Notes under the pieces: generated by a model
Told to the model about the DNA's origin: nothing
Databases searched by the model: none
The model's input: only the letters and a program-made list of their open reading frames with translations
NCBI RefSeq assembly: GCF_030316855.1
Contig: NZ_JASZYR010000029.1
Coordinates: forward strand, 1 to 33,013
From: Variovorax sp. J22P240
Lineage (GTDB): Bacteria; Pseudomonadota; Gammaproteobacteria; Burkholderiales; Burkholderiaceae_C
DNA length: 33,013 bases
Reading direction: 5' to 3'
Translations under genes and position numbers: made by a program
In this document: positions 16,054-23,901 of the stretch, one piece after another
Layout of the letters: each line of letters starts with the position of its first letter
How positions within the stretch are numbered: position 1 is the stretch's first letter

Positions 16054-16635
16054 ATGGCAGACGAAGAGAAACCCAAGACCTGGTGGCAGACCTTGCCGGG
16101 GATCATCACCAGCCTGACGGCGGCGATCACCGCGATCGCGGGGCTGGTGGTGGCGTTCAAGCAGGCGGGCTGGATCGGGTCGCCGCCGCCCGCGCAACCC
16201 CCGAGCGTGACTGCGCCCGCGTCCTCATCGTGGCAGGCTCCAGCCGTGGCTGCGGCGCCGGCTTCGTCAAGCCGGACGAGCCACGCCGTGACACTGCCCG
16301 CGATGCGCGACTACAAGCTCGGCCTGGTGACCTTCACGCTGCTTTCGGCGGAGGTCTCGCCGCAAACCTCCGAGAAGGATGCATTGCGGATCCGGCTGCG
16401 CATGATGAACAACGATGCCTACGACACCAACTTCTGGGACAGATCGTTCCGGCTCCTGGTCGATGGCGTTCCCACGGCGCCCGAGAGCGATCTCAACGAA
16501 CTGGTGCGCGCTCGCTCGGCCAAGGAGGGTACGGTGCTGTTCGTGATTCCGCATGGCACGGCCGCCGGAAATCTGGAGGTGAGTCACCACGACGAGCAGA
16601 CATCGATTCCCCTCGCTTTCGCGGCACCGCGCTAG
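16054..16635 (+). CDS. Membrane-anchored hypothetical protein
   Basis: The 193-residue product has one N-terminal hydrophobic segment (LPGIITSLTAAITAIAGLVV, about residues 14-33), a Pro/Ala/Ser-rich linker (about 45-75), and a C-terminal strand-rich domain (about 85-193) with DYKLGLVTFTLLSAE, RIRLRMMNNDAYDTNFWDRS and TVLFVIPHGTAAGNLEVSHH. The layout of anchor, linker and beta-sandwich resembles DUF4352-like extracytoplasmic domains, but that is a shape comparison only. The ribosome-binding site GGAAGGA is well placed. It is followed by a small unrelated gene. Confidence 0.7.
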   Translation: MADEEKPKTWWQTLPGIITSLTAAITAIAGLVVAFKQAGWIGSPPPAQPPSVTAPASSSWQAPAVAAAPASSSRTSHAVTLPAMRDYKLGLVTFTLLSAEVSPQTSEKDALRIRLRMMNNDAYDTNFWDRSFRLLVDGVPTAPESDLNELVRARSAKEGTVLFVIPHGTAAGNLEVSHHDEQTSIPLAFAAPR

Positions 16636-16692
16636 GGGCACCCCGCGTATGTCCCGGCCTCGGAAGCGCACGGTTGCATCACAATCGCTGGC

Positions 16693-16911
16693 ATGCCAAC
16701 CGATCCCGAGAGCCTCAGCGACGAAGAGCTGGCCCGACAGGCCGCCGAGTGGCGCCGTCGTGCACTGCAGGGCGAGCAGGAAGCCAACGGCCATGCGCAT
16801 GTGCTGGAGCGGGAGCTTCGTCGCCGACAAGGCGCGTTGTCGACCCTGGGTGCGGATCTGCGAGCTCCAGCCAGGCCGCGGGCCGCCTGGTGGGCGTTCT
16901 GGAAGCGATAG
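16693..16911 (+). CDS. Small hypothetical coiled-coil protein
   Basis: The 72-residue product begins MPTDPESLSDEELARQAAEW and is largely one charged helix rich in Arg and Glu up to about residue 50. It ends in a short aromatic-basic tail, AAWWAFWKR, which could associate with the membrane. I recognise no family. The ribosome-binding site is weak. The helical composition suggests a real protein rather than a chance frame. Confidence 0.5.
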   Translation: MPTDPESLSDEELARQAAEWRRRALQGEQEANGHAHVLERELRRRQGALSTLGADLRAPARPRAAWWAFWKR

Positions 16912-16958
16912 GCGTGGGCAACGGTCATCGCGATTCGCTCTACCGCTGTTGACGGGCC

Positions 16959-17375
16959 CTAGCCGGACGGCATCCGATCGAATGCCTGCAACGAAGGATC
17001 GATGGCGTCCCAGGCCAACCCGCGGACGCTGTAGGTGAGGACCTGTGGCACGAAGCGGTCCGGGTCGTCCAGACTGCCCGCGGGGACCGCGATCAGGTCC
17101 GGCATCGCGACGAAGCGCAGGTAGACCGGCGTTCCGCAGACCGGGCAGAAGGCGTGGACTTTCGTGTTGCCGCTGTCACCCGCGACCTGCCAGTGCGTCG
17201 CCTCGCCGGTGATCGTCATCTCGGCGCGCGCGGGAAAGGTCAGGTAGGAGCCGTGCCCGGTGCCGCTGCGTCGCTGGCAGTCGCGGCACTGGCAGTGGTT
17301 CTGGAACAGGGGCGCGTGCCGGGTTGCATAGCGGATCGCGCCGCACGCGCATCCGCCGGTGTAGGGCTGGGTCAT
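16959..17375 (-). CDS. GFA/CENP-V-family zinc protein
   Basis: The 138-residue product has the zinc-binding cysteines of the GFA (glutathione-dependent formaldehyde-activating enzyme-like, CENP-V) fold: CACGAIRY, then HCQCRDCQRRSGTGHG, and a late CPVCGTPVY. Family members bind two zinc ions. Most are of unknown substrate, so the formaldehyde role should not be assumed. The ATG at 17375 has GGGAG six bases upstream. It is the last gene of a three-gene operon, 27 bases after the AHSA1-like gene, and so is probably under the ArsR-type regulator. Confidence 0.88.
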   Translation of the reverse strand: MTQPYTGGCACGAIRYATRHAPLFQNHCQCRDCQRRSGTGHGSYLTFPARAEMTITGEATHWQVAGDSGNTKVHAFCPVCGTPVYLRFVAMPDLIAVPAGSLDDPDRFVPQVLTYSVRGLAWDAIDPSLQAFDRMPSG

Positions 17376-17402
17376 GAACAACTCCCGATTCAGGCCGAAA
17401 GA

Positions 17403-17867
17403 TCAGGCCACGTGGGGCTTGGCGAAGACATCCATGCCCTGCCCCGTTTCCAGCAGGGACTTCAGGCTGGAAAGCACGATCGGCCAGCCCTGCTGGATGC
17501 CCTTGGCCATCCCGCTGCCGGCCTCGAGTTCGTCGTGGGTGACGGTCAGCCGCACCATCTCCTCGTAGGCTGCGACGTCGAAGCTCACGCGGCTGTAGCT
17601 GGCCGGATCGGCGGCCTGCGAGGCGTTCGCCCACGTGATGACCAGGCGCGTCGGCGGCGCGACCTCGACGACCTTGCCGACCACCTGGACCGTGCGCTGC
17701 TCGTTGGCACGCACGTGCTCCCAGGTCGATCCGGGCTTCCAGTCGGAGACGTTCTCGTGGCCCCAGTAGCGCCGCGCGATCTCCGGTTTCGTGAGGGCCT
17801 CGAACACCTTTTCCGGCGTCGAGCGGATGTAGGTCACATAGACGAAGCGGGTCTTCTCATTGCTCAC
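17403..17867 (-). CDS. SRPBCC/AHSA1-family protein
   Basis: The 154-residue product is a START-like helix-grip protein of the Aha1 C-terminal (AHSA1) type. It has the N-terminal VYVTYIRSTPEKVFEALTKP, the PxxxxRYWG-like segment EIARRYWGHENVSDWKPGS, and the C-terminal helix GWPIVLSSLKSLLE. Proteins of this kind bind small hydrophobic ligands and are very often encoded next to ArsR-type regulators. The start is a GTG at 17867 with AAGGAG seven bases upstream, two bases after the ArsR-type stop, so the two genes are translationally linked. The ligand is unknown. Confidence 0.9.
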   Translation of the reverse strand: MSNEKTRFVYVTYIRSTPEKVFEALTKPEIARRYWGHENVSDWKPGSTWEHVRANEQRTVQVVGKVVEVAPPTRLVITWANASQAADPASYSRVSFDVAAYEEMVRLTVTHDELEAGSGMAKGIQQGWPIVLSSLKSLLETGQGMDVFAKPHVA

Positions 17868-17869
17868 TG

Positions 17870-18184
17870 TTACTCTCCTTCGAGTTCCTTCTTCAGGTCG
17901 TGCAGCAGGCCGAGCCGCTGGCGTTCGAATTTCCGCACCCACCGCTCGTACACCTCGTGCAGCGGCACCGGGTTGATGAAATGCAGCTTCTCCCGGCCAC
18001 GCCAGACCGTGCTCACCAGATTGGCCGCCTCGAGGATCCCGATGTGCTGGGTGGCCGATTGCCGCGCCATGTCCAGGTGCTCGCAAAGTTCGCCCAGCGT
18101 CTGCCCGTTCCTCTCGTACAGCCGGTCCAGCAGCTTTCTGCGTGTCGGGTCGCCCAGCGCCTTGAAAACCTTGTCAGCGTCCAT
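17870..18184 (-). CDS. ArsR-family transcriptional regulator
   Basis: The 104-residue product has a winged helix-turn-helix at about residues 10-75: FKALGDPTRRKLLDRLYERN, LGELCEHLDMARQSATQHIG and the wing LVSTVWRGREKLHFINPV. The metal-binding CVC motif of ArsR/SmtB metal sensors is missing. It belongs to the group paired with AHSA1 proteins. I start at the ATG at 18184. An in-frame start at 18232 lies inside the operator and promoter and is not used. The gene is probably autoregulated through that palindrome. It heads an operon with the AHSA1-like and GFA genes. Confidence 0.9.
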   Translation of the reverse strand: MDADKVFKALGDPTRRKLLDRLYERNGQTLGELCEHLDMARQSATQHIGILEAANLVSTVWRGREKLHFINPVPLHEVYERWVRKFERQRLGLLHDLKKELEGE

Positions 18185-18207
18185 TCGTTGTGTGTGTGCG
18201 TGGAGGG

Positions 18208-18237
18208 ATGATATGCAGGCAAATACCTGCATGTCAA
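18208..18237 (-). promoter_or_regulatory. Promoter and operator of the ArsR/AHSA1/GFA operon
   Basis: On the minus strand, TTGACA (18237-18232) and TATCAT (18213-18208) stand 18 bp apart, a near-consensus sigma-70 promoter. The spacer is almost exactly filled by the perfect dyad ATGCAGGTATTTGCCTGCAT (18232-18213, seven-base arms and six-base centre). A repressor bound there would block RNA polymerase directly, as expected for an autoregulated ArsR-type protein. The start codon lies about 24 bases after the -10 element. Confidence 0.8.
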
Positions 18238-18379
18238 GTGGCGCACTGGCCCAGGTGCCGGCGATGGCGCGCTTGACGCTACCGCGCGATCGTCACGCGC
18301 TGCGACGAGAGCGTCGCCGCCTTGCTGGGCGCCGTGCACTTGGGCGGCATCGATCGCGGGGCTGAATGGATGACGGGCG

Positions 18380-18775
18380 CTAGCGTCGGCGCGTCTGCGC
18401 CGCCAGGTCTGTCTCCGCCGATCCTTTCGCAGGCTCCGCGCCGTACTTGGCCATGGCCGCCTCCTTCGCCTCGCGCCACCACCGGAGCAGCATGTCGAAA
18501 TCGCCGGCGAAGCCGCGCTGCAGCAGTTCCTCGGCGTAGCGCGAGCAGAAAGTGGCGGCCGCGACGTCGAGCACCGCGTGCGTCGCCGCGCGATCGCAGG
18601 CAAGGTAGACGCCCTTGAGATCGTCCATCGATGCGGCAGGCTGCTGCTCCGCGCCGGGCTCGGCGCTCGCTGCCAGGGGGGTGAGTGCCAGCACGAAGAT
18701 CGCGCATCCCGCGCGCCACGCAGGGCGGCCTGGGCGTGACCACCCGTTGCCATGGGCTTGAGCATTCGATGTCAT
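18380..18775 (-). CDS. Small exported protein of unknown function
   Basis: The 131-residue product has a signal peptide with a long polar-basic front (about residues 1-22), a hydrophobic core (CAIFVLALTPLAASA) and a likely cleavage after ASA near residue 38. The mature part is helical (DLKGVYLACDRAATHAVLDV and LLRWWREAKEAAMAKYG) and has two cysteines that could form a disulfide in the periplasm. No family is recognised. The ATG at 18775 has GGGAG six bases upstream. It lies between the ArsR operon and the amino-acid transporter. Confidence 0.65.
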   Translation of the reverse strand: MTSNAQAHGNGWSRPGRPAWRAGCAIFVLALTPLAASAEPGAEQQPAASMDDLKGVYLACDRAATHAVLDVAAATFCSRYAEELLQRGFAGDFDMLLRWWREAKEAAMAKYGAEPAKGSAETDLAAQTRRR

Positions 18776-18931
18776 CTGCGCCTCCCGCTGTCTGCGCTTC
18801 GCGTTCACGAGGATGACTCTAGCGATGCCGTCGCATTTGCACATCCCCCGGGAGGAGGATCAGACCTTTGGCGTAGTCATGGCCGCTTGGCCGGCGTCAG
18901 CGCCAGCGGCGCCGGGCCAGCGGGCGGGCGC

Positions 18932-19774
18932 TCAGGGAAGCAGCTCGAACTTCAGGTCGGCCAGTGGCGTGACTTTTTCCTCGCGCGTCATCTTGTACTC
19001 GGTGTTCGGGCCGAGCCACTTGTTCCACAGCTTGTCGAGTTCGCCCTTCTTCTCCAGCGCGTAGAGCGCTTCGTTCACCTTGGCCAGCAACGCCGGTTCG
19101 TCCTTCTTCATTCCGATGCCGATCGGCTGCAGGACCATCGGCTCCTTGATCATCTTGAGCGCGACGCCTTCGGTCTTCGACTGGTTGACCAGCTTGGTGA
19201 TCGTCATGGTGTTGGCGACCATGCCCATCGACTTGTTCTGCTGGACGGCCATGAAGGCGGACCCGGTGTCCTGGAAGGTCACGGGTTCGGAGCCGTTCAT
19301 CTTGATCGACAGCTCCGAGGTCGAGCCCTTGGTCGAGCTCAGGCGCTTGCCCTTGAAGTCGGCCTTGGTTGTGCCTGGATCGGAGGCTTTCACCGCCAGC
19401 ATTTCCTTGGCGACGTAGTACGGGTCGCTGAACTGGATCTGCTCGCCGCGGCTCTTGGTGTAGGCCAGGTTGGCGATGGTCACGTCGACGCGACCGAGCT
19501 TGACCTCGGGCACACGCGCCTCGACCGACAGCGGTGTGACCTTGGCCGTGAGTCCCAGTTCCTTCGCGATCGCGTTGCAGAGATCGACGTCGTGGCCCAC
19601 CATCTCGCGGGTCTTGGGATCCGGTGCTGCGAAGGGTGGCACGTCGGCGAAGGTGCCGCACTTGAGTTCCTTGCGCGCACTGATGTCGCTCCACTGGTCG
19701 GCCTGGGCCGCGAGCGGGCATGCGCAGAGGGCCGCGGCGAGGGCGGCGAGACGAGTGACATTGGCTTTCGACAT
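18932..19774 (-). CDS. Amino-acid ABC transporter, periplasmic binding protein
   Basis: This is a family 3 solute-binding protein of 280 residues with a signal peptide (MSKANVTRLAALAAALCACP, cleavage near AQA-D about residue 25). Family features are LKCGTFADVPPFAAPDPKT, GHDVDLCNAIAKELGL, GRVDVTIANLAYTKSR and GKRLSSTKGSTSE. AGGAG lies six bases before the ATG. It is the last gene of unit A, 55 bases after the ATPase gene. It delivers substrate to the two permeases upstream. A polar or acidic amino acid or a related cyclic compound is the likely class of ligand. The exact ligand is not readable. Confidence 0.93.
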   Translation of the reverse strand: MSKANVTRLAALAAALCACPLAAQADQWSDISARKELKCGTFADVPPFAAPDPKTREMVGHDVDLCNAIAKELGLTAKVTPLSVEARVPEVKLGRVDVTIANLAYTKSRGEQIQFSDPYYVAKEMLAVKASDPGTTKADFKGKRLSSTKGSTSELSIKMNGSEPVTFQDTGSAFMAVQQNKSMGMVANTMTITKLVNQSKTEGVALKMIKEPMVLQPIGIGMKKDEPALLAKVNEALYALEKKGELDKLWNKWLGPNTEYKMTREEKVTPLADLKFELLP

Positions 19775-19829
19775 GGGGAACTCCTGGGAAGACGATCGGG
19801 TGGAGAAGAAAACGGGCAAGTCGGTCGGG

Positions 19830-20621
19830 TCAGTGCGCGCGCAGGTCGGACAGGAAGCGTTGCGCACGCGGATGCTGGGGGCGGGTGAAGAAGGTCTCGG
19901 GATCGGCCTTCTCGAGAATGCGGCCGGCGTCCATGAACCAGACGCGGTCGGCCACCTCGCGCGCGAAGTTCATCTCGTGGGTGACGCACATCATGGTCAT
20001 GCCCTCGTTGGCCAGGCTGCGCATGACCGAGAGCACCTCGCCGACCATCTCGGGGTCCAGCGCGCTGGTCGGCTCGTCGAAGAGCATCGCGGGGGGCTCC
20101 ATCGCGAGGGCGCGGGCGATCGCGACGCGCTGCTGCTGGCCGCCCGACAGCTGCGCCGGATAGGAATTGGCCTTGTTCGACAGGCCCACGCGCTCCAGCA
20201 GCTGGCCGGCCCGGGCCTTGGCATCGCTGCGCTTCACACCGAGCACGCGCACCGGGGACAGCATGATGTTGTCGAGCACGGACAGGTGCGGGAACAGGTT
20301 GAAGCTCTGGAACACGAAGCCGATGCGGCTGCGCAGCTTGTTCAACGCATGGCTGCTCATCGGCGCATGGATGTCGTGGCCATCGAACAGCAGCTGCCCC
20401 GACTTGATCTCCTCGAGCCGGTTGACCGTGCGGATCAGGGTCGACTTGCCGGAGCCCGAAGGGCCGCAGACCACGACCACCTCGCCCTTCCGGACCTCGG
20501 CATTGACGTCGGCGAGCGCCTGGTACGCGCCATACCATTTGTTGATGTTGGAGAACAGGATCATGGTGTCGTCCTCGCGCGGCTTCTTCAGCCGTGCGCC
20601 GGGTTGTTCAAGGGTGTCCAT
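19830..20621 (-). CDS. Amino-acid ABC transporter ATP-binding protein (GlnQ/GltL type)
   Basis: The 263-residue ATPase has Walker A GPSGSGKST, the Q-loop VFQSFNLFPH, the signature LSGGQQQRVAIARAL, Walker B MLFDEPTSALDPEMV and the switch histidine VTHEMNF. The C-terminal end PQHPRAQRFLSDL is typical of GlnQ/GltL proteins of the polar amino-acid (PAAT) class. The start at 20621 has GGAG eight bases upstream and adds about 19 residues before the usual family start (an ATG at 20564 is the alternative). It lies in the same operon as both permeases. Confidence 0.95.
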   Translation of the reverse strand: MDTLEQPGARLKKPREDDTMILFSNINKWYGAYQALADVNAEVRKGEVVVVCGPSGSGKSTLIRTVNRLEEIKSGQLLFDGHDIHAPMSSHALNKLRSRIGFVFQSFNLFPHLSVLDNIMLSPVRVLGVKRSDAKARAGQLLERVGLSNKANSYPAQLSGGQQQRVAIARALAMEPPAMLFDEPTSALDPEMVGEVLSVMRSLANEGMTMMCVTHEMNFAREVADRVWFMDAGRILEKADPETFFTRPQHPRAQRFLSDLRAH

Positions 20622-20666
20622 GGTTCTGTCTCCGTTGTGGGTTTCGTTCACCGTCGCATCGCGGTG

Positions 20667-21422
20667 TCAGGGGTTGGCCGCCACCGGTGGCAGCGGCAGG
20701 CCGTCGTCCGAGATGGCCGGTGTCGCGCTGCCGAGCCGCTTGTGGGCGATGCGCCGCTCGAGCCATTGCGCCAGTTGGGTCAGGCTGAAGCAGACGACGT
20801 AGTAGGTCATCGCGAGGATGAAGAACACCTGGAACGGCTTGGTCAGCAGCTGGTTGTTGATCTGGTTCGCGGCGAAGGTGAGTTCCTGCACGTTGATCAC
20901 GTAGCCCAGCGTGGTCTCCTTGATGGTGGAGATGAACTGGCTCAGCATGCTCGGCAGCATGTTGTAGAGGGCCTGGGGCAGGATCACGTAGGCCATGGTG
21001 CCCAGGTGGCTGTGGCCGAGGGCGCGGGCCGCCTCGGTCTGCCCCTTCGGGAGCGCCTGGATGCCGGCGCGGACCACTTCCGACAGGTAGGCGCCCTCGT
21101 AGATCACGAGCGTGCACAGCATCGTCGTGAAGCCCGACACCTCCCGTCCGATCAGCAGCGGCACGAGGAAGTACACCCACAGGATGACCATCAGCAGCGG
21201 CACGCCGCGCACGACGTACACGAGCACGGTGGCCGGTAAACGCAGTGCACGCCACGGGGACAGCCGCGCCAGCGCCAGCATCACGGACACGGGGAAGGCC
21301 AGCACGATGCCGAGCACCGAGAGAATGAGCGTGGCGACGATGCCGCCCAGCGGTCCGCTCGGGTACTGGCCGACCAGCAGCAGCAGCCAGTTGTCGCGCA
21401 GGATGTCGAAGATGCCGAACAT
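20667..21422 (-). CDS. Amino-acid ABC transporter permease (GltK type)
   Basis: The 251-residue inner-membrane protein has about five transmembrane segments. The cytoplasmic EAA loop reads GQTEAARALGHSHLGTMAYV followed by ILPQALYNMLP, and the motif YVVRGVPLLMVILWVYF is the conserved P-L-L/Q region of PAAT permeases. It pairs with the permease encoded just upstream. The start lies three bases after that gene's stop, so the two are translated together. Confidence 0.93.
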   Translation of the reverse strand: MFGIFDILRDNWLLLLVGQYPSGPLGGIVATLILSVLGIVLAFPVSVMLALARLSPWRALRLPATVLVYVVRGVPLLMVILWVYFLVPLLIGREVSGFTTMLCTLVIYEGAYLSEVVRAGIQALPKGQTEAARALGHSHLGTMAYVILPQALYNMLPSMLSQFISTIKETTLGYVINVQELTFAANQINNQLLTKPFQVFFILAMTYYVVCFSLTQLAQWLERRIAHKRLGSATPAISDDGLPLPPVAANP

Positions 21423-21425
21423 GTC

Positions 21426-22127
21426 TCACCTCGCCGCGGCAACGCGATAGTGGCGCGATATGGCCGCGCCGACCGCCATGATGAGCATGGAAACGAGCAG
21501 GTACATCACCGTCGCGAGGCTGTAGGCCTCGAAGGTGCGGAAGCTCTGGCTCTCGATCTCCTTGACCGCATGGGTCAGTTCTGCCACGCCGATGGCCATC
21601 GCGAGACTGCTGTTCTTGAACAGCGACACGCTGTGGTTCACCAGGGCCGGCACTGCGTTGCGCACGGCCTGGGGCAGCATCACGTGGCGCATCGCGCCGA
21701 TGTAGCCGTGGCCGAGCGCACGCGCTGCCTCGGACTGCCCGGGCGGGATGGCGCGCAGGCCGGAGCGCATGTCCTCGCTGAAGTACGCCGCCTGGCACAG
21801 GCCCAGCGCCACGATCGAGATCAGCGCCTCGGCGTTGTTGTTCGACAGCCAGGCCTGCACCGCGTCCGGCAGCAGGCTGAAGATGCCGAAGTACCAGAGC
21901 ATCAGCTGCACGAGCGTCGGCACGTTGCGGTGGTAGGACACGTAGGCCGCCACGGCGCGCTCGGCCACCGGGTTGGCGCTGAGCCGGACCACGAGCAGGA
22001 CGACGGCGATCGACATCGCGAGCAGCCAGGAGCCGACCGCGATCTTCAGGGTCAGCGCCATCCCGTGCAGCAGCATCGCGCCGAAGTCGGGCTTCAGCAG
22101 GATCGCGAGGAGGTCGAAGTCCTTCAT
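21426..22127 (-). CDS. Amino-acid ABC transporter permease (GltJ type)
   Basis: The 233-residue inner-membrane protein has about five transmembrane segments, the conserved YHRNVPTLVQLMLWYFG motif, and the EAA loop GQSEAARALGHGYIGAMRHV with MLPQAVRNAVPAL. The N-terminal GMALTLKIAVGSWLLAM is the usual first segment of this family. It forms a heterodimeric channel with the second permease. It starts 31 bases after the SDR gene, which suggests one operon. Confidence 0.93.
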   Translation of the reverse strand: MKDFDLLAILLKPDFGAMLLHGMALTLKIAVGSWLLAMSIAVVLLVVRLSANPVAERAVAAYVSYHRNVPTLVQLMLWYFGIFSLLPDAVQAWLSNNNAEALISIVALGLCQAAYFSEDMRSGLRAIPPGQSEAARALGHGYIGAMRHVMLPQAVRNAVPALVNHSVSLFKNSSLAMAIGVAELTHAVKEIESQSFRTFEAYSLATVMYLLVSMLIMAVGAAISRHYRVAAAR

Positions 22128-22158
22128 GGGGTGCTCTCGGTGTGGTCGGGCGGCCTGC

Positions 22159-22911
22159 TCAGGCCCGCACCGTCTCCGGCTTGGCGGTGGAAAGGCCGCC
22201 GGGCACCTGCAGGGTGGGCGTGATTTCCATGTGGCCGATGTTCACCGCGATCGGCGCCGCGATGGCGAAGGCGATCGCATTGGCGATGTCCGCGGCCTCG
22301 GGCAGCTCGTAGCCCTCGACGAAGCGCTTGCGTGTCTCCTCGGAGTCGCCGTGGACGTGGGCGAAGATGTCGGTCGCGACGCGGCCCGGGCAGATCTCGG
22401 TCACGCGCACGCGCTTGCCGAAGCAGTCCACGCGCAGTTGGCTCGACAGCATGCTGACAGCCGCCTTGGTCGCGTGGTAGGTGCTGTTGCCGCCGAAGTT
22501 GTAGGCCGCGGCGATCGAGCTGATGTTGACGACGTGGCCGTTGTCGCGGGCCACCATGCCCGGGACCACGAGCCGGCAGAGATGCAGGACGGCGCGCAGA
22601 TTGACGTCCACCAGGAGGTCGATCCCTTCGGCGTCGGCCTTCAGGATCGAGCCCGGCCGGTCGACGCCCGCGTTGTTCACGAGCACGTCGAAGGCGACCT
22701 CCTTCGTGAGCGCGGTCACGCCAGCCAGGTCGCTCACGTCGATCGCGTGCGGGATGCAGCCCGTGCGCGCGGCGAGGTCCTTCAGCTTGTCGCCGCTGCG
22801 AGCCAGCGCATGGACTTGCAGGCCTTCCTTGCAGAGGCGCTCGACGACGGCGGCGCCGATGCCGGAGGAGGCTCCTGTCACGAGGGCGGTCTTGTAGTCG
22901 GAAAAGGGCAT
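22159..22911 (-). CDS. Short-chain dehydrogenase/reductase (YdfG-like)
   Basis: The 250-residue product is a classical SDR. It has the cofactor motif TGASSGIG (about residues 12-19), NNAGVDRPG (about 80-88), the catalytic Ser in ISSIAAAYNFGG, and YHATK with catalytic Tyr and Lys. The overall layout resembles the serine/3-hydroxy-acid dehydrogenase YdfG type that uses NADP, but specificity is not certain. The ATG at 22911 is chosen. A GTG at 22920 in the same frame is possible. It is the first gene of unit A and is followed by a complete amino-acid importer, so it may act on the imported compound or a product of it. Confidence 0.88.
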   Translation of the reverse strand: MPFSDYKTALVTGASSGIGAAVVERLCKEGLQVHALARSGDKLKDLAARTGCIPHAIDVSDLAGVTALTKEVAFDVLVNNAGVDRPGSILKADAEGIDLLVDVNLRAVLHLCRLVVPGMVARDNGHVVNISSIAAAYNFGGNSTYHATKAAVSMLSSQLRVDCFGKRVRVTEICPGRVATDIFAHVHGDSEETRKRFVEGYELPEAADIANAIAFAIAAPIAVNIGHMEITPTLQVPGGLSTAKPETVRA

Positions 22912-22986
22912 GGGGATCACTTTCTTTCTGTGGAAGGGCGCCCGGTTTCACCGCTGTCGAAGGCGCTGTCGGGTCGCGTTGAATTC

Positions 22987-23051
22987 ACTGTATCGACGGC
23001 AGGTCCGGCGCGCCAAGACGGATTGGCTGTGGAGCGATAAGGCTCCCTTAT
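22987..23051 (-). promoter_or_regulatory. NAC-type promoter of unit A (SDR and importer)
   Basis: Read on the minus strand, a perfect dyad ATAAGGGAGCCTTAT (23051-23037, form ATA-N9-TAT) is followed by 20 bases ending GTC, then TTGGCG (23016-23011, -35-like), 18 bases, and TACAGT (22992-22987, -10-like). The predicted start is about 69 bases before the SDR start codon, which puts the dyad near -63. The same arrangement is found before units B and C. Confidence 0.7.
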
Positions 23052-23118
23052 GTCGCCCTCGAAGGGTGCGAGCCGGGTCAGGGTAAGCACCATGTCCGTG
23101 CCTGTTCGAGGGTGCGCT

Positions 23119-23883
23119 TCAGGCGGTCTGGTGCGAGATAGGGACCACGCGGCCGTGCGCCTCGACCACCTCGCGCACCCCGCGCGCGAGCGCCAAGGCG
23201 CCGGGCGTGTCGCCGTGGACCAGGATCGAATGCACGCGCATCGGGATCTTGTGGCCGCCGTAAGTGGTGACGGTCCCCTCCTCCAGCAATTGCCGGACAC
23301 GGGCCAGCACCTGCTCAGGGTCGTGGATCACCGAATCCGGCAGCTTGCGCGGGATCAGCAGCCCGCTGTCGTCGCAGGCGCGGTCGGCCAGGAAGGTGGT
23401 GCGGATGCGCAGCCCGCAGCGCTCGGCCGCATCCTCGATGGCCCGGCTCGCCGACGAGCTGATCGTCAGCGACGCATCGAAGTCCGCCACCGCCCGCACC
23501 AGTGGCGCCGCGAATTCCGCATCCGCCGCCGCCATGTTGCCGAGCGCGCCGTGGAAGCTCATGTGCGTCATCCGGTGCCCGGCGGTGCGTGCGATGCCGG
23601 CCAGGGCACCGAGCTGGTAGATGACGGCCGCCACGAGCTCGCGCGTGTCCATCTGCAGGGGGCGGCGGCCGAAACCGGCCAGGTCCGGGAAGCCGACATG
23701 CGCGCCGACGTCGACGCCGCGCTCGAGCGCCGTGCGCACGGTGCGGTCCATGATCTGCGGGTCGCCCGCGTGGAAGCCGCAGGCGACGTTCGCCGACGAG
23801 ACGATGCCCAGCAAGGCTTCGTCGTCGCCCATGCGCCAGGGGCCGAAGCCTTCCCCCAGGTCTGTGTTCAGGTCCATGTCCAT
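23119..23883 (-). CDS. pxpA: LamB/YcsF family protein, 5-oxoprolinase subunit A-like
   Basis: PxpA works with PxpB and PxpC in ATP-dependent opening of 5-oxoproline to glutamate. The 254-residue product has the family N-terminus DLNTDLGEGFGPW, SSANVACGFHAGDPQIM, GVDVGAHVGFPDLAGFGRRP and late residues SILVHGDTPGALALA. Its length is normal for the family. AGGA lies eight bases before the ATG. It is the last gene of unit B. Because the unit also contains biotin carboxylase and carrier genes, the true substrate may be another lactam or cyclic amide. The symbol reflects family, not proven activity. Confidence 0.85.
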   Translation of the reverse strand: MDMDLNTDLGEGFGPWRMGDDEALLGIVSSANVACGFHAGDPQIMDRTVRTALERGVDVGAHVGFPDLAGFGRRPLQMDTRELVAAVIYQLGALAGIARTAGHRMTHMSFHGALGNMAAADAEFAAPLVRAVADFDASLTISSSASRAIEDAAERCGLRIRTTFLADRACDDSGLLIPRKLPDSVIHDPEQVLARVRQLLEEGTVTTYGGHKIPMRVHSILVHGDTPGALALARGVREVVEAHGRVVPISHQTA

Positions 23884-23901
23884 GGCGGGTGTCCTTTTTC
23901 G

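Noticed and set aside
18185..18232. Upstream start for the ArsR-type protein at 18232
   Set aside because: That codon is part of the promoter and operator dyad, so it would lie upstream of the transcript start.
22987..23016. Sigma-54 type promoter (GG-N10-GC) at the TTGGC element of units A, B and C
   Set aside because: The GC dinucleotide is missing at the required distance in all three. The TTGGC to TAC(C/A)GT spacing of 17-18 bp fits a sigma-70 form better.
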